Below, one piece after another: positions 1 to 8,110 of a DNA stretch of 64,000 nucleotides. The notes beneath the pieces are model-generated. The model ran no database searches and had not been told where the DNA came from. It worked only from the letters and a program-made list of their open reading frames with translations. The translations under genes and the position numbers were made by a program. This stretch comes from Janthinobacterium silvisoli (GTDB lineage Bacteria > Pseudomonadota > Gammaproteobacteria > Burkholderiales > Burkholderiaceae_D), in contig NZ_JACHCL010000003.1 in NCBI RefSeq assembly GCF_014200725.1, positions 1-64,000 on the forward strand, in the 5' to 3' direction. Each line of letters begins with the position of its first letter. The first letter of the stretch is position 1.

Positions 1-65
1 TCGACTTGCATGTGTAAGGCATGCCGCCAGCGTTCAATCTGAGCCAGGATCAAACTCTTCAGTTT
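1..65 (-). rRNA. rrs: 16S ribosomal RNA, 5' end only
   Basis: The reverse complement begins AAACTGAAGAGTTTGATCC and runs on with the near-universal bacterial 16S start, including the 27F primer region and the GGCGGCATGCC stretch typical of betaproteobacteria. The gene is transcribed leftward and leaves the window after about 65 nt, so only the extreme 5' end is present. The mature end at 65 is placed by similarity to the E. coli 16S start. Confidence 0.95.
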
Positions 66-440
66 AATCTCTGTTACTTTGCCGTTTTACCGGCATGGCC
101 GAACTATTTAACTAGTTCAAACCCCTCGCATTGCGAGGTGTTTGCTCACTCAAAAAACTGACAGGCTACTTCCGAAGAAGTATCCTATTTCATTATTTCT
201 TGTGAACATTTGATATTTTAAGTTTTACGCTGCTTACGCAGCGCTGCACTTCCATCAAATGCCCACACTTATCGACTGTTAATTGTTAAAGAACTCAATT
301 CGGTTACTGCTTTCGCGCTATCGACAAAGCGTTGTGTTTGTCAGCTGCGAAGAAGGAAGAGTATGAAGCAATTCGCTACGTCCGTCAACTCCTTCTTTTT
401 CTCTACTTCACTCTGCATTTGCATGCGTCGTTCAGCGAGG
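66..440 (-). other. rRNA operon leader
   Basis: This is the transcribed leader between the rRNA promoter and the 16S gene. It holds a strong hairpin at about 119-147 (arms around CCTCGCA and TGCGAGG), a boxA element at 276-294, and AT-rich sequence near the 16S end, where the RNase III processing stem is expected. I see no protein gene here. Short open frames at 332-662 on the plus strand overlap the leader and promoter and look spurious. Confidence 0.75.
276..294 (-). promoter_or_regulatory. rRNA antitermination boxA
   Basis: On the minus strand this reads GTTCTTTAACAATTAACAG, close to the proteobacterial rRNA boxA consensus (TGCTCTTTAACAATTTATC). It lies about 210 nt upstream of the 16S start, inside the leader. 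BoxA RNA is bound by NusB-S10 and prevents Rho-dependent termination of the long rRNA transcript. Confidence 0.8.
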
Positions 441-446
441 GGGCGA

Positions 447-475
447 ATTATAGCCAAGGCCCGCAGTCGCCGCAA
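447..475 (-). promoter_or_regulatory. rRNA operon promoter
   Basis: On the minus strand a -35 TTGCGG (470-475) and a perfect -10 TATAAT (447-452) are separated by 17 bp. A GC-rich stretch follows the -10, as is common at stringently controlled rRNA promoters. Predicted transcription starts near 440 and runs into boxA and the 16S gene. Further rRNA promoters upstream were not resolved. Confidence 0.7.
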
Positions 476-685
476 GGGTTATTTACAGATACCGCCCAGC
501 CAGCCCCACTTCACTTCAGCGTGCGTTTTATGCAGCCTGTCGCATCTCCATGGCGCCCCACCGCAACTTGCGGCAGAGTGGCAACATCCGATTCTGACGC
601 AGAACAACGATAGCGCAAATTACAATGGGCATTCAGTTAAACTTGCCCGCTGCGTCGATTAACTCTTGCACCTGAAAGCGTCTCC

Positions 686-1990
686 ATGTTTCCGATTTCC
701 AGCCCGCCACAATTATTGAAAGCCATTCTCGCCTGGCTGCAACGGGGATTCGACGCGACCACGACCTGGGTCACCCAGTTATCCTGGTGGAAGTTTTTTC
801 TGTTCGCCGCCCTGGCACTGATTGCCGGCTCCATCCTGCAAGATGAGTTGTTTTCCTCTGGGGCCGACGAAGAAGTGGTGATCAACTCGCACAAGCGCGC
901 CAGCAAGGGCAGCGGCGATACCAATATCCTGATCGACGATACGGGTATCCATTTCAATCCGCGCAGCAGCAAAAACCGCCGCAACAGCGCCAGCGAGACA
1001 CCCGACACTCCTGACACTCCCGACAAGGATGACAACACGACTGAAGGCGAACAAAGGACAGAGCCGCCTGCACCACCCAAGCCACCCGCCGCCCCCGCCA
1101 AACCGAATTACCCGGTGACCACCAATGCTTCCGGTGAAGAGGTGCATATTGAGTTGCCGCCGCAAATCGGCGAAGAGTTGTCAAACGCCATCGAAGAAGC
1201 CGTGGACGATGCGGCCGAACAAAAAGTATCGCGTTATCACAAGCAAGCATCCACCTGGTTCAAGAGCTTTGTATCCTTGCTGGTGCTGGCCCTGTTTGCC
1301 ATGAAAGCACTGGTTGGCGGCAAGAAGCGGGCGGAAGCGGAAACTGTGACTGCCAATGAAGCGGCCGAACGCGCCTCCATGCAGCGCCAGCTCAGTGAAG
1401 CGAAGATGCAAATGATGCAGGCGCAAGTCGAACCGCACTTCCTGTTCAACACGCTCGCTTCAGTCGAGCACCTGATCCAGACCGATCCGCCGCGCGCCGC
1501 CAAGATGCAGCGTAGCCTGATCCAGTACTTGCGGGCAGTCTTGCCGCAAATGCGCGACAACGCCCTGATCACCAATCTGGGCCGGGAGGCAGACATGGTG
1601 CAAGCCTATTTGAACCTGCTCAAAATGCGCATGGAAGAACGCCTGACGGTCGATTTCCAGATACCCGACGGTTTGCGCAGCGCCGCCTTCCCGCCGATGA
1701 TGCTGCAATCTATGGTGGAAAACGCCATCAAGCATGGCCTGGAAGTCAAACCGGAAGGCGGCACCCTGCGCATCGTTGCCGATGTCGCCCACAGCAAGCT
1801 GCGTGTCACCGTCACCGACGATGGGCTCGGCTTTGGCGCCGTCCCCAGCGATGGCACGGGCCTGGGCTTGCCGACCATTCGTGAACGCCTGAAACTGTTG
1901 CACGGCGACCAGGGCAGCCTGACTATCACCCCAAATCAACCGAGCGGCGTATGCGCCGTGATCGAGGTGCCCTATCAACTGTCTAAATAA
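686..1990 (+). CDS. LytS/YehU-type sensor histidine kinase
   Basis: A 434-residue inner-membrane histidine kinase. Visible parts in order: a membrane segment at about 37-51, a roughly 140-residue extracytoplasmic stretch with a TPDTPDTPD run and proline-rich sequence (105-140), a second membrane segment at 195-211, an amphipathic linker (215-247), the His_kinase box (QVEPHFLFNT, His251), the N box (VENAIKHGL, Asn346) and the glycine boxes (DDGLGFG, GTGLGLPTIRE). This layout is that of the PF06580 LytS/AlgZ class. A LytTR response regulator lies 95 bp downstream and is very probably its partner. The input signal is unknown. The extracytoplasmic part matches no sensor domain I recognise. The start is the first ATG after the divergent rRNA promoter region and has only a weak ribosome binding site. 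Confidence 0.9.
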   Translation: MFPISSPPQLLKAILAWLQRGFDATTTWVTQLSWWKFFLFAALALIAGSILQDELFSSGADEEVVINSHKRASKGSGDTNILIDDTGIHFNPRSSKNRRNSASETPDTPDTPDKDDNTTEGEQRTEPPAPPKPPAAPAKPNYPVTTNASGEEVHIELPPQIGEELSNAIEEAVDDAAEQKVSRYHKQASTWFKSFVSLLVLALFAMKALVGGKKRAEAETVTANEAAERASMQRQLSEAKMQMMQAQVEPHFLFNTLASVEHLIQTDPPRAAKMQRSLIQYLRAVLPQMRDNALITNLGREADMVQAYLNLLKMRMEERLTVDFQIPDGLRSAAFPPMMLQSMVENAIKHGLEVKPEGGTLRIVADVAHSKLRVTVTDDGLGFGAVPSDGTGLGLPTIRERLKLLHGDQGSLTITPNQPSGVCAVIEVPYQLSK

Positions 1991-2085
1991 GCAACTGTCC
2001 AAATAAGATCACAGAAAATCACGGAGCAGTTGATAAAAACGCTAATTCATTGAATAATCAATTTTCACGAGACACATAAACGACT

Positions 2086-2850
2086 ATGCCTACCGCTATT
2101 ATTGCCGACGACGAAAGACTGATGCGCGACCAGCTGCGTTTGCGCCTGGGTCAGGCCTGGCCCGAACTGGAAATCATCGGCGAAGCCAAGAATGGCGACG
2201 AAGCGATTGAACTGGTCGAGCAACTGAATCCGGACTTTACCTTCCTCGATATCCGCATGCCGGGCAAGACTGGCATGGAAGCGGCGCAAGTGATCGGCAG
2301 CAAGAGCCATATCGTGTTCGTCACGGCCTACGATAGCCACGCGGTCGAAGCCTTCGAACGGGGCGCTGTCGACTATGTGCTCAAACCGCCTGAGCACGAA
2401 CGCCTGCTGGTGACGGTAGAACGCCTGAAGACCCATTTAAACAAGCCCGCACTGGACGTCAACAGCAGCGTGACGGCCATGTTGTCGCAATTGGCGGAAA
2501 AGATTACGGCCAAGGCCAAACCTGCTTATTTGCAATGGATACAGGCCAGCATAGGCCAGGATTTGCGCATGATCCCGGTGGAAGAGATCCTCTTCTTCCG
2601 CTCGGACGAAAAATATACCTGCGTGCAAACTGCCAAATATGAAGCACTGATCCGCAAACCAGTGCGCGACCTGGCCGAAGAACTCGACCCATCGCTGTTC
2701 TGGCAAATCCACCGCGCCACGCTGGTCAACGTGAATGCGATTGAAGGTGTCACGCGCGATATCCGCGGCCGCCATCTGGTGCTAATCAAAGGCAAGACCG
2801 ACAAGCTGGAAGTGAGCCGCAGCTTCCTGCACCTGTTCAAGCAAATGTAA
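2086..2850 (+). CDS. LytR/AlgR-type response regulator
   Basis: A 254-residue response regulator. The receiver domain (1-120) has the acidic pocket ADDE near the N terminus, the phosphoacceptor Asp55 in FLDIRMPG, and the conserved Lys in VLKPP. A LytTR DNA-binding domain fills the C terminus (about 147-254), with the characteristic FFRSDEKYTCV and WQIHRATLVN segments. It sits 95 bp after the LytS-type kinase at 686 on the same strand, so the two very likely form one phosphorelay. LytTR proteins bind imperfect direct repeats upstream of their targets. No target can be named from the sequence. Confidence 0.93.
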   Translation: MPTAIIADDERLMRDQLRLRLGQAWPELEIIGEAKNGDEAIELVEQLNPDFTFLDIRMPGKTGMEAAQVIGSKSHIVFVTAYDSHAVEAFERGAVDYVLKPPEHERLLVTVERLKTHLNKPALDVNSSVTAMLSQLAEKITAKAKPAYLQWIQASIGQDLRMIPVEEILFFRSDEKYTCVQTAKYEALIRKPVRDLAEELDPSLFWQIHRATLVNVNAIEGVTRDIRGRHLVLIKGKTDKLEVSRSFLHLFKQM

Positions 2851-2973
2851 ACACGCCCCTTCCGCCGCCCGGCCCCAACCGGTGCGGCGTTCCCTGCGCC
2901 ACATCAAGCCCCTTCCCGCGAACTGGCCTAGAGTCAACTCATTGAGTCATTGATTCGTCGCCAGGAGCCGCAT

Positions 2974-4155
2974 ATGCCGACCCAAGGCCACTCCAGACTG
3001 TCGCGCTTTTTGCCACTCGGCCTGGCGGCCTCCCTCGCCGCCATGCTGTATCTGCACTACCAGCCGCCATCTGCCCGGCAGCAAAAAAAACGGGATCAGT
3101 CCATCATCGACAACGCCAGCGTAGCCATCATCAGTGTCGACAGCAGGCAAATCATCCTGCACGCCAACCGCACCGCAGCCAGCCTGTTCGGCGGCACGGT
3201 GCAAGCCATGCGTGGCATGCCGCTCGGGCATTTCATCCTGCGCGATTTACGCAACCTGGACAGCGGCGAAGGCGACGGGCCATTTAGCGATATCCGCCAG
3301 GAATTGCGCCTGGCTGGCCGGCGCGCCACCGATTACACCCTCACTGGCAGGCGCAGCGATGGCGCCTTGTTTCCACTGGAGGGATCGCTGTCGGGCATAC
3401 AGGAAGGCGAGCTGGGGGTGTATACCATCCTGGTGCGCGACATCAGCGCGCGCAAGCAGGTGCATGAGCAGCTGGCACGTTCATTTTCGCAACTGCGTGA
3501 ATTATCGAACGCCCTGCAAACCATACGCGAAGAAGAGCGCCGGCATATCGCGCGCGAGCTGCATGACGACCTCGGACAATTGCTGGCCACCTTGCGCGTC
3601 GACCTGACATTGGCACAGCAGCATGCCGACATGACGCCCGCCTTGCAAAAGCTGCTGCTACGCATGGACGGCTTGCTGGTGACCGCGATCAGCTCGCTGC
3701 GCCGCATCGCCGGCAACCTGCGGCCGCGCGCGCTTGATGAAGGGGGGCTCTATTTTGCCCTGCAAAAACTGCGTCAGGATTTCCTGCTGCGCCAGGTGGT
3801 CCACTTCGACTTACTGGCCGACGAAGCCGAACTGGTGCTCGACGATATCCGCAGCACGGCCGTCTACCGCATCGTGCAAGAGGCGCTGACCAACATCGCG
3901 CGCCATGCAGAAGCGAGCCATATCACGATTGCCCTGCACCGCATCGATTCCAGCCTGGCCATTACGATACAGGATGACGGCAAAGGCATTGCCGACCGGG
4001 ACCTGGAAAAAGCAGCTTCGCTGGGTTTACTGGGCATGCGCGAAAGAGTCTGGGGCTTGAACGGCAATATCCAGATCGGCGCCGACAGTGACCTGGCCGG
4101 CACACGCATCGATATCTTGCTGCCCATTTATACAGAAGAGGTGGAAGCAGAATAA
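2974..4155 (+). CDS. PAS sensor histidine kinase, NarL/DegS class
   Basis: A 393-residue kinase with one N-terminal membrane segment (about 11-28), a PAS domain (about 42-162), a HisKA_3 dimerisation/phosphoacceptor helix (EEERRHIARELHDD, His197) and a HATPase domain with N box (IVQEALTNIARHA) and glycine boxes (DDGKGI, GLLGMRERV). I chose the ATG at 2974 because AGGAG lies 7 bases upstream. A TTG at 2950 would add eight residues but has no such site. Kinases of this class normally pair with NarL-type regulators, and none is encoded nearby: the gene is closed off by a terminator. Its partner must be elsewhere. Confidence 0.9.
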   Translation: MPTQGHSRLSRFLPLGLAASLAAMLYLHYQPPSARQQKKRDQSIIDNASVAIISVDSRQIILHANRTAASLFGGTVQAMRGMPLGHFILRDLRNLDSGEGDGPFSDIRQELRLAGRRATDYTLTGRRSDGALFPLEGSLSGIQEGELGVYTILVRDISARKQVHEQLARSFSQLRELSNALQTIREEERRHIARELHDDLGQLLATLRVDLTLAQQHADMTPALQKLLLRMDGLLVTAISSLRRIAGNLRPRALDEGGLYFALQKLRQDFLLRQVVHFDLLADEAELVLDDIRSTAVYRIVQEALTNIARHAEASHITIALHRIDSSLAITIQDDGKGIADRDLEKAASLGLLGMRERVWGLNGNIQIGADSDLAGTRIDILLPIYTEEVEAE

Positions 4156-4177
4156 TCGAATAGCCCAGCACTAAGTA

Positions 4178-4207
4178 AAAGGCGCCCCGAAGGGCGCCTT
4201 TCTTTTC
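4178..4207. terminator. Bidirectional intrinsic terminator
   Basis: A 10-bp perfect stem (AAAGGCGCCC / GGGCGCCTTT) with a CGAA loop is followed by a T-rich run on the plus strand and preceded by A residues, so it can also act on the minus strand. It lies between the converging kinase (ends 4155) and porin (ends 4227) and can serve both. Confidence 0.85.
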
Positions 4208-4226
4208 TATCAAGTGCCGGTGTTGC

Positions 4227-5222
4227 TTAGAACTTGTGGGTCATACCCAGTTGGTACACCGATTTTTCACTGAACTGGTCGCGGCCAGCGTAACCGTACA
4301 CGGCAGTACGTTTCGACAGTGGGTAGTCGTAGCCCAGGCCGTAGGCCTTGGCCGTTTCCTTGCCGCTCACCGTGCTGCTATCTTGCTTTTGTTTCACATA
4401 GCTAGCCTTGATCGCACCGCCGCCGATATCGTAAGCCAGGCCCAGCAAGAAGTTCTTGAAGGTGCCGGTCGCGGCTGCATCGGTATCGGCTTTCGAGTAA
4501 TCGAAGGTGATTTTGGCTGGGCCGAATTTGTAGCCGCCGCCGACGATCCACAATTTAGGTTCAGGAATCGCATTGGCTGCGCTCTGCACTTTTTTCTGGT
4601 AGCCGGCGTGTGCGCTGGCTGGGCCGTCGTCAAACGTGGCCAGTACGGTGAAACCCGAATCCGCATCTTTAATTTCGCTGGCAACATATTGACCGCTGAC
4701 GACGAAGCCGCTGAACGATGGGCTGTTGTAGGTCACGGAATTGCTGACGCGCGATACGCCAACCACCGAGGCGCTTGGAATGGCTTGGGCGCCGTTCGGC
4801 GATTGGCCGCCACGCATCACTGGCTCATTGATCTTGCCGATCACGCCATAGGTGTTGAATGGATCGACGCGCGCCAGGGTGCCATCGATCAAGTCCTTGG
4901 TGCGGCCCAGGTAGACGGTACCAAAGTCACCGGTCAGGCCTACCCATGCCTGACGGTCAAACAGGGTGTTGGTGGTCGCTTGTGCGCCGGTGTCAGCCTT
5001 GAATTCATTTTCCAGGTTGAAGATGGCTTTCAAGCCATTACCCAGATCTTCCGTGCCTTTGAAGCCAATACGCGAAGCTTGGTTTTCACGTTCCAGCAAT
5101 GCACCGCCCGTGGTCTTGGCGATACCCAGGTCGACTACGCCGTAGACGGTCACATTCGATTGCGCCTGTACGGAAGTGGCGAAGGCGCCGATGATCAGTG
5201 CTGCCAGAGTAATTTTTTTCAC
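4227..5222 (-). CDS. Gram-negative porin, OmpC/Omp32 type
   Basis: A 331-residue outer-membrane general porin of the Burkholderiales type. It has a clear Sec signal peptide cleaved after VQA (residue 20), the mature start QSNVTVYGVVDLG typical of PF13609 porins, many alternating beta-strand segments, and a C-terminal Phe (MTHKF) as required for BamA insertion. The length fits the family (330-400). It should form a trimeric 16-strand channel for small hydrophilic solutes. It is a single-gene unit ending at the shared terminator at 4178. Confidence 0.95.
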   Translation of the reverse strand: MKKITLAALIIGAFATSVQAQSNVTVYGVVDLGIAKTTGGALLERENQASRIGFKGTEDLGNGLKAIFNLENEFKADTGAQATTNTLFDRQAWVGLTGDFGTVYLGRTKDLIDGTLARVDPFNTYGVIGKINEPVMRGGQSPNGAQAIPSASVVGVSRVSNSVTYNSPSFSGFVVSGQYVASEIKDADSGFTVLATFDDGPASAHAGYQKKVQSAANAIPEPKLWIVGGGYKFGPAKITFDYSKADTDAAATGTFKNFLLGLAYDIGGGAIKASYVKQKQDSSTVSGKETAKAYGLGYDYPLSKRTAVYGYAGRDQFSEKSVYQLGMTHKF

Positions 5223-5395
5223 TTGAGATTCTCTATATTAAGTTGAACAAGATTTGTTGCTGCTTGGATACCGAACCGAATCATGCCTAGTAAATGCTTC
5301 AACAATATGACAACGACAACTGTTGTTTTTTTACACAATCATTTTTGCAATTAAATTTGACAATGAGTTCGGCCATAATTCTTAGAGAACAGGCG

Positions 5396-5420
5396 AAAAA
5401 AAACCGCCCGTGGGCGGTCT
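5396..5420 (-). terminator. Intrinsic terminator after methyltransferase gene
   Basis: On the minus strand ACCGCCC and GGGCGGT form a 7-bp stem with a two-base loop, followed by eight T residues. It lies 24 bp after the stop codon of the methyltransferase gene. Confidence 0.85.
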
Positions 5421-5442
5421 GATACTGCAGTTCTAGCCAGCC

Positions 5443-6093
5443 TTACTTCAAGCGGCAGCTCAGCAACCAGTAATACTCAAGACGTTTCATGCGAATTTCA
5501 CGGGCCGAGTAGGCAAACTTCTTGCGCAAGTGGCTATCCGAAGGGAAATTTTTCAGCACTTCATAACGCTCGCCGGCATCCGTCGTGCGGAACTGGTGGG
5601 TATTGCCTTCCAGGTCAGTGCGCGCGATCACCGTGCTGCTGCCATCGACATAGGAGTTGTCGATCAGCACCAGCAAGATATCCTTGCCCAGCTTGCTGCG
5701 CAGTTGCTTCAAATACTTGTCCTGGTCTTCGCGCTTGACATGCGACCACCAGAACCCGGCGAACACGGCGGTGAACTTGCCTTCCAGGCCGTTGGGCAAA
5801 TTGAAGGCGTCGACCTTGGCAAACGTCACACTCTCCGGCAAGCCGCGCTTCTGGGCCAGCGCCAGCATTTCATCCGTGATGTCGGTGGCCAGCACGGCAT
5901 CGGCGGTCTCGGCAATCACTTCCGTCCAGTAACCGGTGCCGCAAGCCAGTTCCAGCACGGTATGGCCTTCCAAGGCATCGGCAACTTTCTCACGCAATAC
6001 TTCCAGGTCTTCCTGGCGCTCGGGCTTGTCATAGACGCGCTCGTACTGCTGCGCGATGGTGGCGTAATACTGGGCAAGCTGATCGGTAATCAT
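5443..6093 (-). CDS. Class I SAM-dependent methyltransferase
   Basis: A 216-residue cytoplasmic methyltransferase with SAM-binding motif I (VLELACGTGYWTE) and the expected acidic residue at the end of the next strand (VLATDITDEML). The start is taken at the ATG at 6093, preceded by AGAGAAG. An upstream ATG at 6132 would add 13 unlikely residues. The acceptor substrate cannot be read from the sequence. It lies just downstream of cysB, with 58 bp between, and could share its transcript. A role in sulfur metabolism is possible but not supported by any specific motif. Confidence 0.85.
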   Translation of the reverse strand: MITDQLAQYYATIAQQYERVYDKPERQEDLEVLREKVADALEGHTVLELACGTGYWTEVIAETADAVLATDITDEMLALAQKRGLPESVTFAKVDAFNLPNGLEGKFTAVFAGFWWSHVKREDQDKYLKQLRSKLGKDILLVLIDNSYVDGSSTVIARTDLEGNTHQFRTTDAGERYEVLKNFPSDSHLRKKFAYSAREIRMKRLEYYWLLSCRLK

Positions 6094-6151
6094 GTTTCTT
6101 CTCTTAAATATAGTCCTGGCCGGGCAACACACCCGGCCTTGTCAGGCATTG

Positions 6152-7093
6152 TTATAGTTCGTAATGTTCTTTATCGCCGCTCATCGCCTGCTCTATCAAT
6201 TTGCGGTTCAGGGTCGGGGTCAGCAGCTCGATAAAGGTATAGATATAGCTGCGCAAATACGCGCCCTGCTTGACGGCCACACGCGACACATTCATGCCGA
6301 ACAAGTGGCCCACAGGGATAGCGCGCAAGCCTTTGTCGCGCTCGGCATCAAACGCCATACCCGCTATGATACCAATCCCCATGCCCAACTCGACATAAGT
6401 CTTGATTACGTCGGCATCGATGGCTTCGAGCAAGACATCCGGTTTCAAGCCGCGCAGCACGAAAGCATGGTCGATCTTGTTGCGCCCGGCGAACGCGCTG
6501 TCATAGGTAATCAGTGGGTAGGCGGCAATTTCTTCCAGGGTCACGGACTTCGATTTCAGCAGTGGATGCTCGGCCGGCACCACCACCACGTGTTCCCACT
6601 GGTAACACGGCAAGGTGATCAGGCCATCGATGGCGGCAATCGATTCGGTGGCAATCGCCAGGTCGGCCTGGTCGCGCTGCACCATCTCGGCGATCTGGCG
6701 CGGGTTGCCTTGCAACAAGGATAACCGCACCTTGGGAAACTTGATCATGAAAGCCTGCACCACCTTGGGCAAGGTGTAGCGCGCCTGCGTATGCGTGGTG
6801 GCAATTGTAAAGCTGCCGCTATCCTGGGCCGCATATTCCTTGCCGATACGCTTCATGCTGTCGATTTCCTGCATCACCAGTTCAACCGATTCCAGCACCA
6901 GCCGGCCTGGCTCCGTCAAACCACGGATGCGTTTGCCGTGGCGTGTGAAAATATCCACGCCCAGCTCTTCTTCCAGCTCGATAATGGCCTTCGACACGCC
7001 AGGCTGCGACGTGAACAAGGCCTTGGCGGCGTCGGTCAGGTTGTAATTCTGCCGGACCGCTTCGCGCACGAAGCGCAGTTGATGGAGGTTCAT
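6152..7093 (-). CDS. cysB: LysR-family regulator CysB
   Basis: A 313-residue LysR regulator matching CysB: an N-terminal winged helix-turn-helix (LRFVREAVRQNYNLTDAAKA), a linker helix, and the effector domain with the CysB-like TTHTQARYTLP and QGNPRQIAEMV stretches that form the N-acetylserine/sulfate pocket. CysB activates sulfate-assimilation genes when sulfur is scarce. It is transcribed divergently from the transporter and the cysI-H-D-N genes, which begin 162 bp away, the usual arrangement for a LysR regulator and its targets. Confidence 0.93.
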   Translation of the reverse strand: MNLHQLRFVREAVRQNYNLTDAAKALFTSQPGVSKAIIELEEELGVDIFTRHGKRIRGLTEPGRLVLESVELVMQEIDSMKRIGKEYAAQDSGSFTIATTHTQARYTLPKVVQAFMIKFPKVRLSLLQGNPRQIAEMVQRDQADLAIATESIAAIDGLITLPCYQWEHVVVVPAEHPLLKSKSVTLEEIAAYPLITYDSAFAGRNKIDHAFVLRGLKPDVLLEAIDADVIKTYVELGMGIGIIAGMAFDAERDKGLRAIPVGHLFGMNVSRVAVKQGAYLRSYIYTFIELLTPTLNRKLIEQAMSGDKEHYEL

Positions 7094-7255
7094 TGCTGGT
7101 TTTGCCCTAGATTGCGGTGGTTTGCCGGAGTTTCCGCCCTACCCATGATTTTACGTTCATGCATATACCCATATCGCATATAAGCAAATGCGTACTTAGT
7201 AGTTTGGATTAAACACTAAGTTTATTACTATTGCGGGTACTTTGGGGGTACAAGC
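7094..7255. promoter_or_regulatory. Divergent cysB / sulfate-assimilation control region
   Basis: This AT-rich stretch separates cysB from the cys run. A candidate plus-strand promoter has -35 TTGGAT (7204-7209) and -10 TACTAT (7226-7231) with a 16-bp spacer, and GGGGG lies upstream of the ATG at 7256. The AT-rich segment at about 7155-7192 (CATGCATATACCCATAT and neighbours) is where a CysB activation site would be expected. CysB sites are poorly conserved, so this part is inference. Confidence 0.45.
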
Positions 7256-8029
7256 ATGACTTTGTCTTATATAGTCTCAGGATTTGCCGTTGGATTACTG
7301 GTCGGAATGACTGGCGTGGGCGGAGGTTCGCTGATGACACCCCTGTTAACACTGCTGTTTGGCGTCGCGCCCTCGGTTGCCGTCGGTACCGACCTGGCCT
7401 TTGCCTCGATTACCAAGAGCGCCGGCACTCTGACGCACCGGGTGCGCGGCACCGTGCGCTGGGATATCGTGAAACTGCTGTGCATCGGCGCCCTGCCCGC
7501 CGCCGTCGTCGCTACCCTGGCCTTGAAGTCGTTTGGCACCCTGTCGCCGGAAATCGGCCAGATCATCCGTTATTCGATTGCCGCCTCGGTGTTGCTGACT
7601 GTGGTAGCGCTGCTGTTCAAGGGCCGTATGCTGGCCTGGATCAATGCCCGGCCTGAAAAACAATTGCAAGGCAACAAGCTTGCAACGGCCACCATCATTT
7701 CCGGAGCCGTGCTGGGCATTCTGGTGACGGTGTCGTCCATCGGCGCCGGGGCGATCGGCGCGACCTTGCTGGTGATGCTGTATCCGCGCATGAGTTCAGC
7801 CGAAGTGGCAGGCACCGATATCGCCTATGCCGTGCCGCTGACGGCGATTGCCGCGCTCGGTCACTGGTGGCTGGGTTCCATCCACTGGGAATTATTGTTT
7901 TCCCTGCTGATCGGCTCCCTGCCCGGCATCACCCTCGGTTCCTGGGTCGCCCGCGCGGTACCGGAAAAGTTTTTAAGAGCCTTGCTGGCGATGACCTTGA
8001 CCGCGGTCGCCGTGAAGCTAATCTATTAA
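7256..8029 (+). CDS. TauE/SafE (TSUP) family membrane transporter
   Basis: A 257-residue polytopic protein with about seven to eight hydrophobic segments and the glycine-rich start GLLVGMTGVGGGSLMTPLL typical of the TSUP family. The second half carries a related GILVTVSSIGAGAIGATLL segment, reflecting the family's internal duplication. TSUP proteins move sulfite, sulfoacetate, taurine or other sulfur compounds across the inner membrane. As the first gene of the cys run it probably handles sulfate or sulfite, but the direction of transport cannot be told. No other sulfate uptake system is present in this window. Confidence 0.88.
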   Translation: MTLSYIVSGFAVGLLVGMTGVGGGSLMTPLLTLLFGVAPSVAVGTDLAFASITKSAGTLTHRVRGTVRWDIVKLLCIGALPAAVVATLALKSFGTLSPEIGQIIRYSIAASVLLTVVALLFKGRMLAWINARPEKQLQGNKLATATIISGAVLGILVTVSSIGAGAIGATLLVMLYPRMSSAEVAGTDIAYAVPLTAIAALGHWWLGSIHWELLFSLLIGSLPGITLGSWVARAVPEKFLRALLAMTLTAVAVKLIY

Positions 8030-8110
8030 AGAGTGTATTAAAAGAACATTTTTCAGTAAAAAATATAACCCAGGCAACTTTCCAGCACCCCGGCTTTTTT
8101 AGGACTCGAT

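Noticed and set aside
332..662. Two short plus-strand frames over the rRNA leader and promoter
   Set aside because: They overlap the rRNA leader, boxA side and promoter, and their translations are not protein-like.
4236..5246. Plus-strand frame antisense to the porin
   Set aside because: The porin has a signal peptide and terminal Phe. The antisense frame spans it only because stop codons are rare in this composition.
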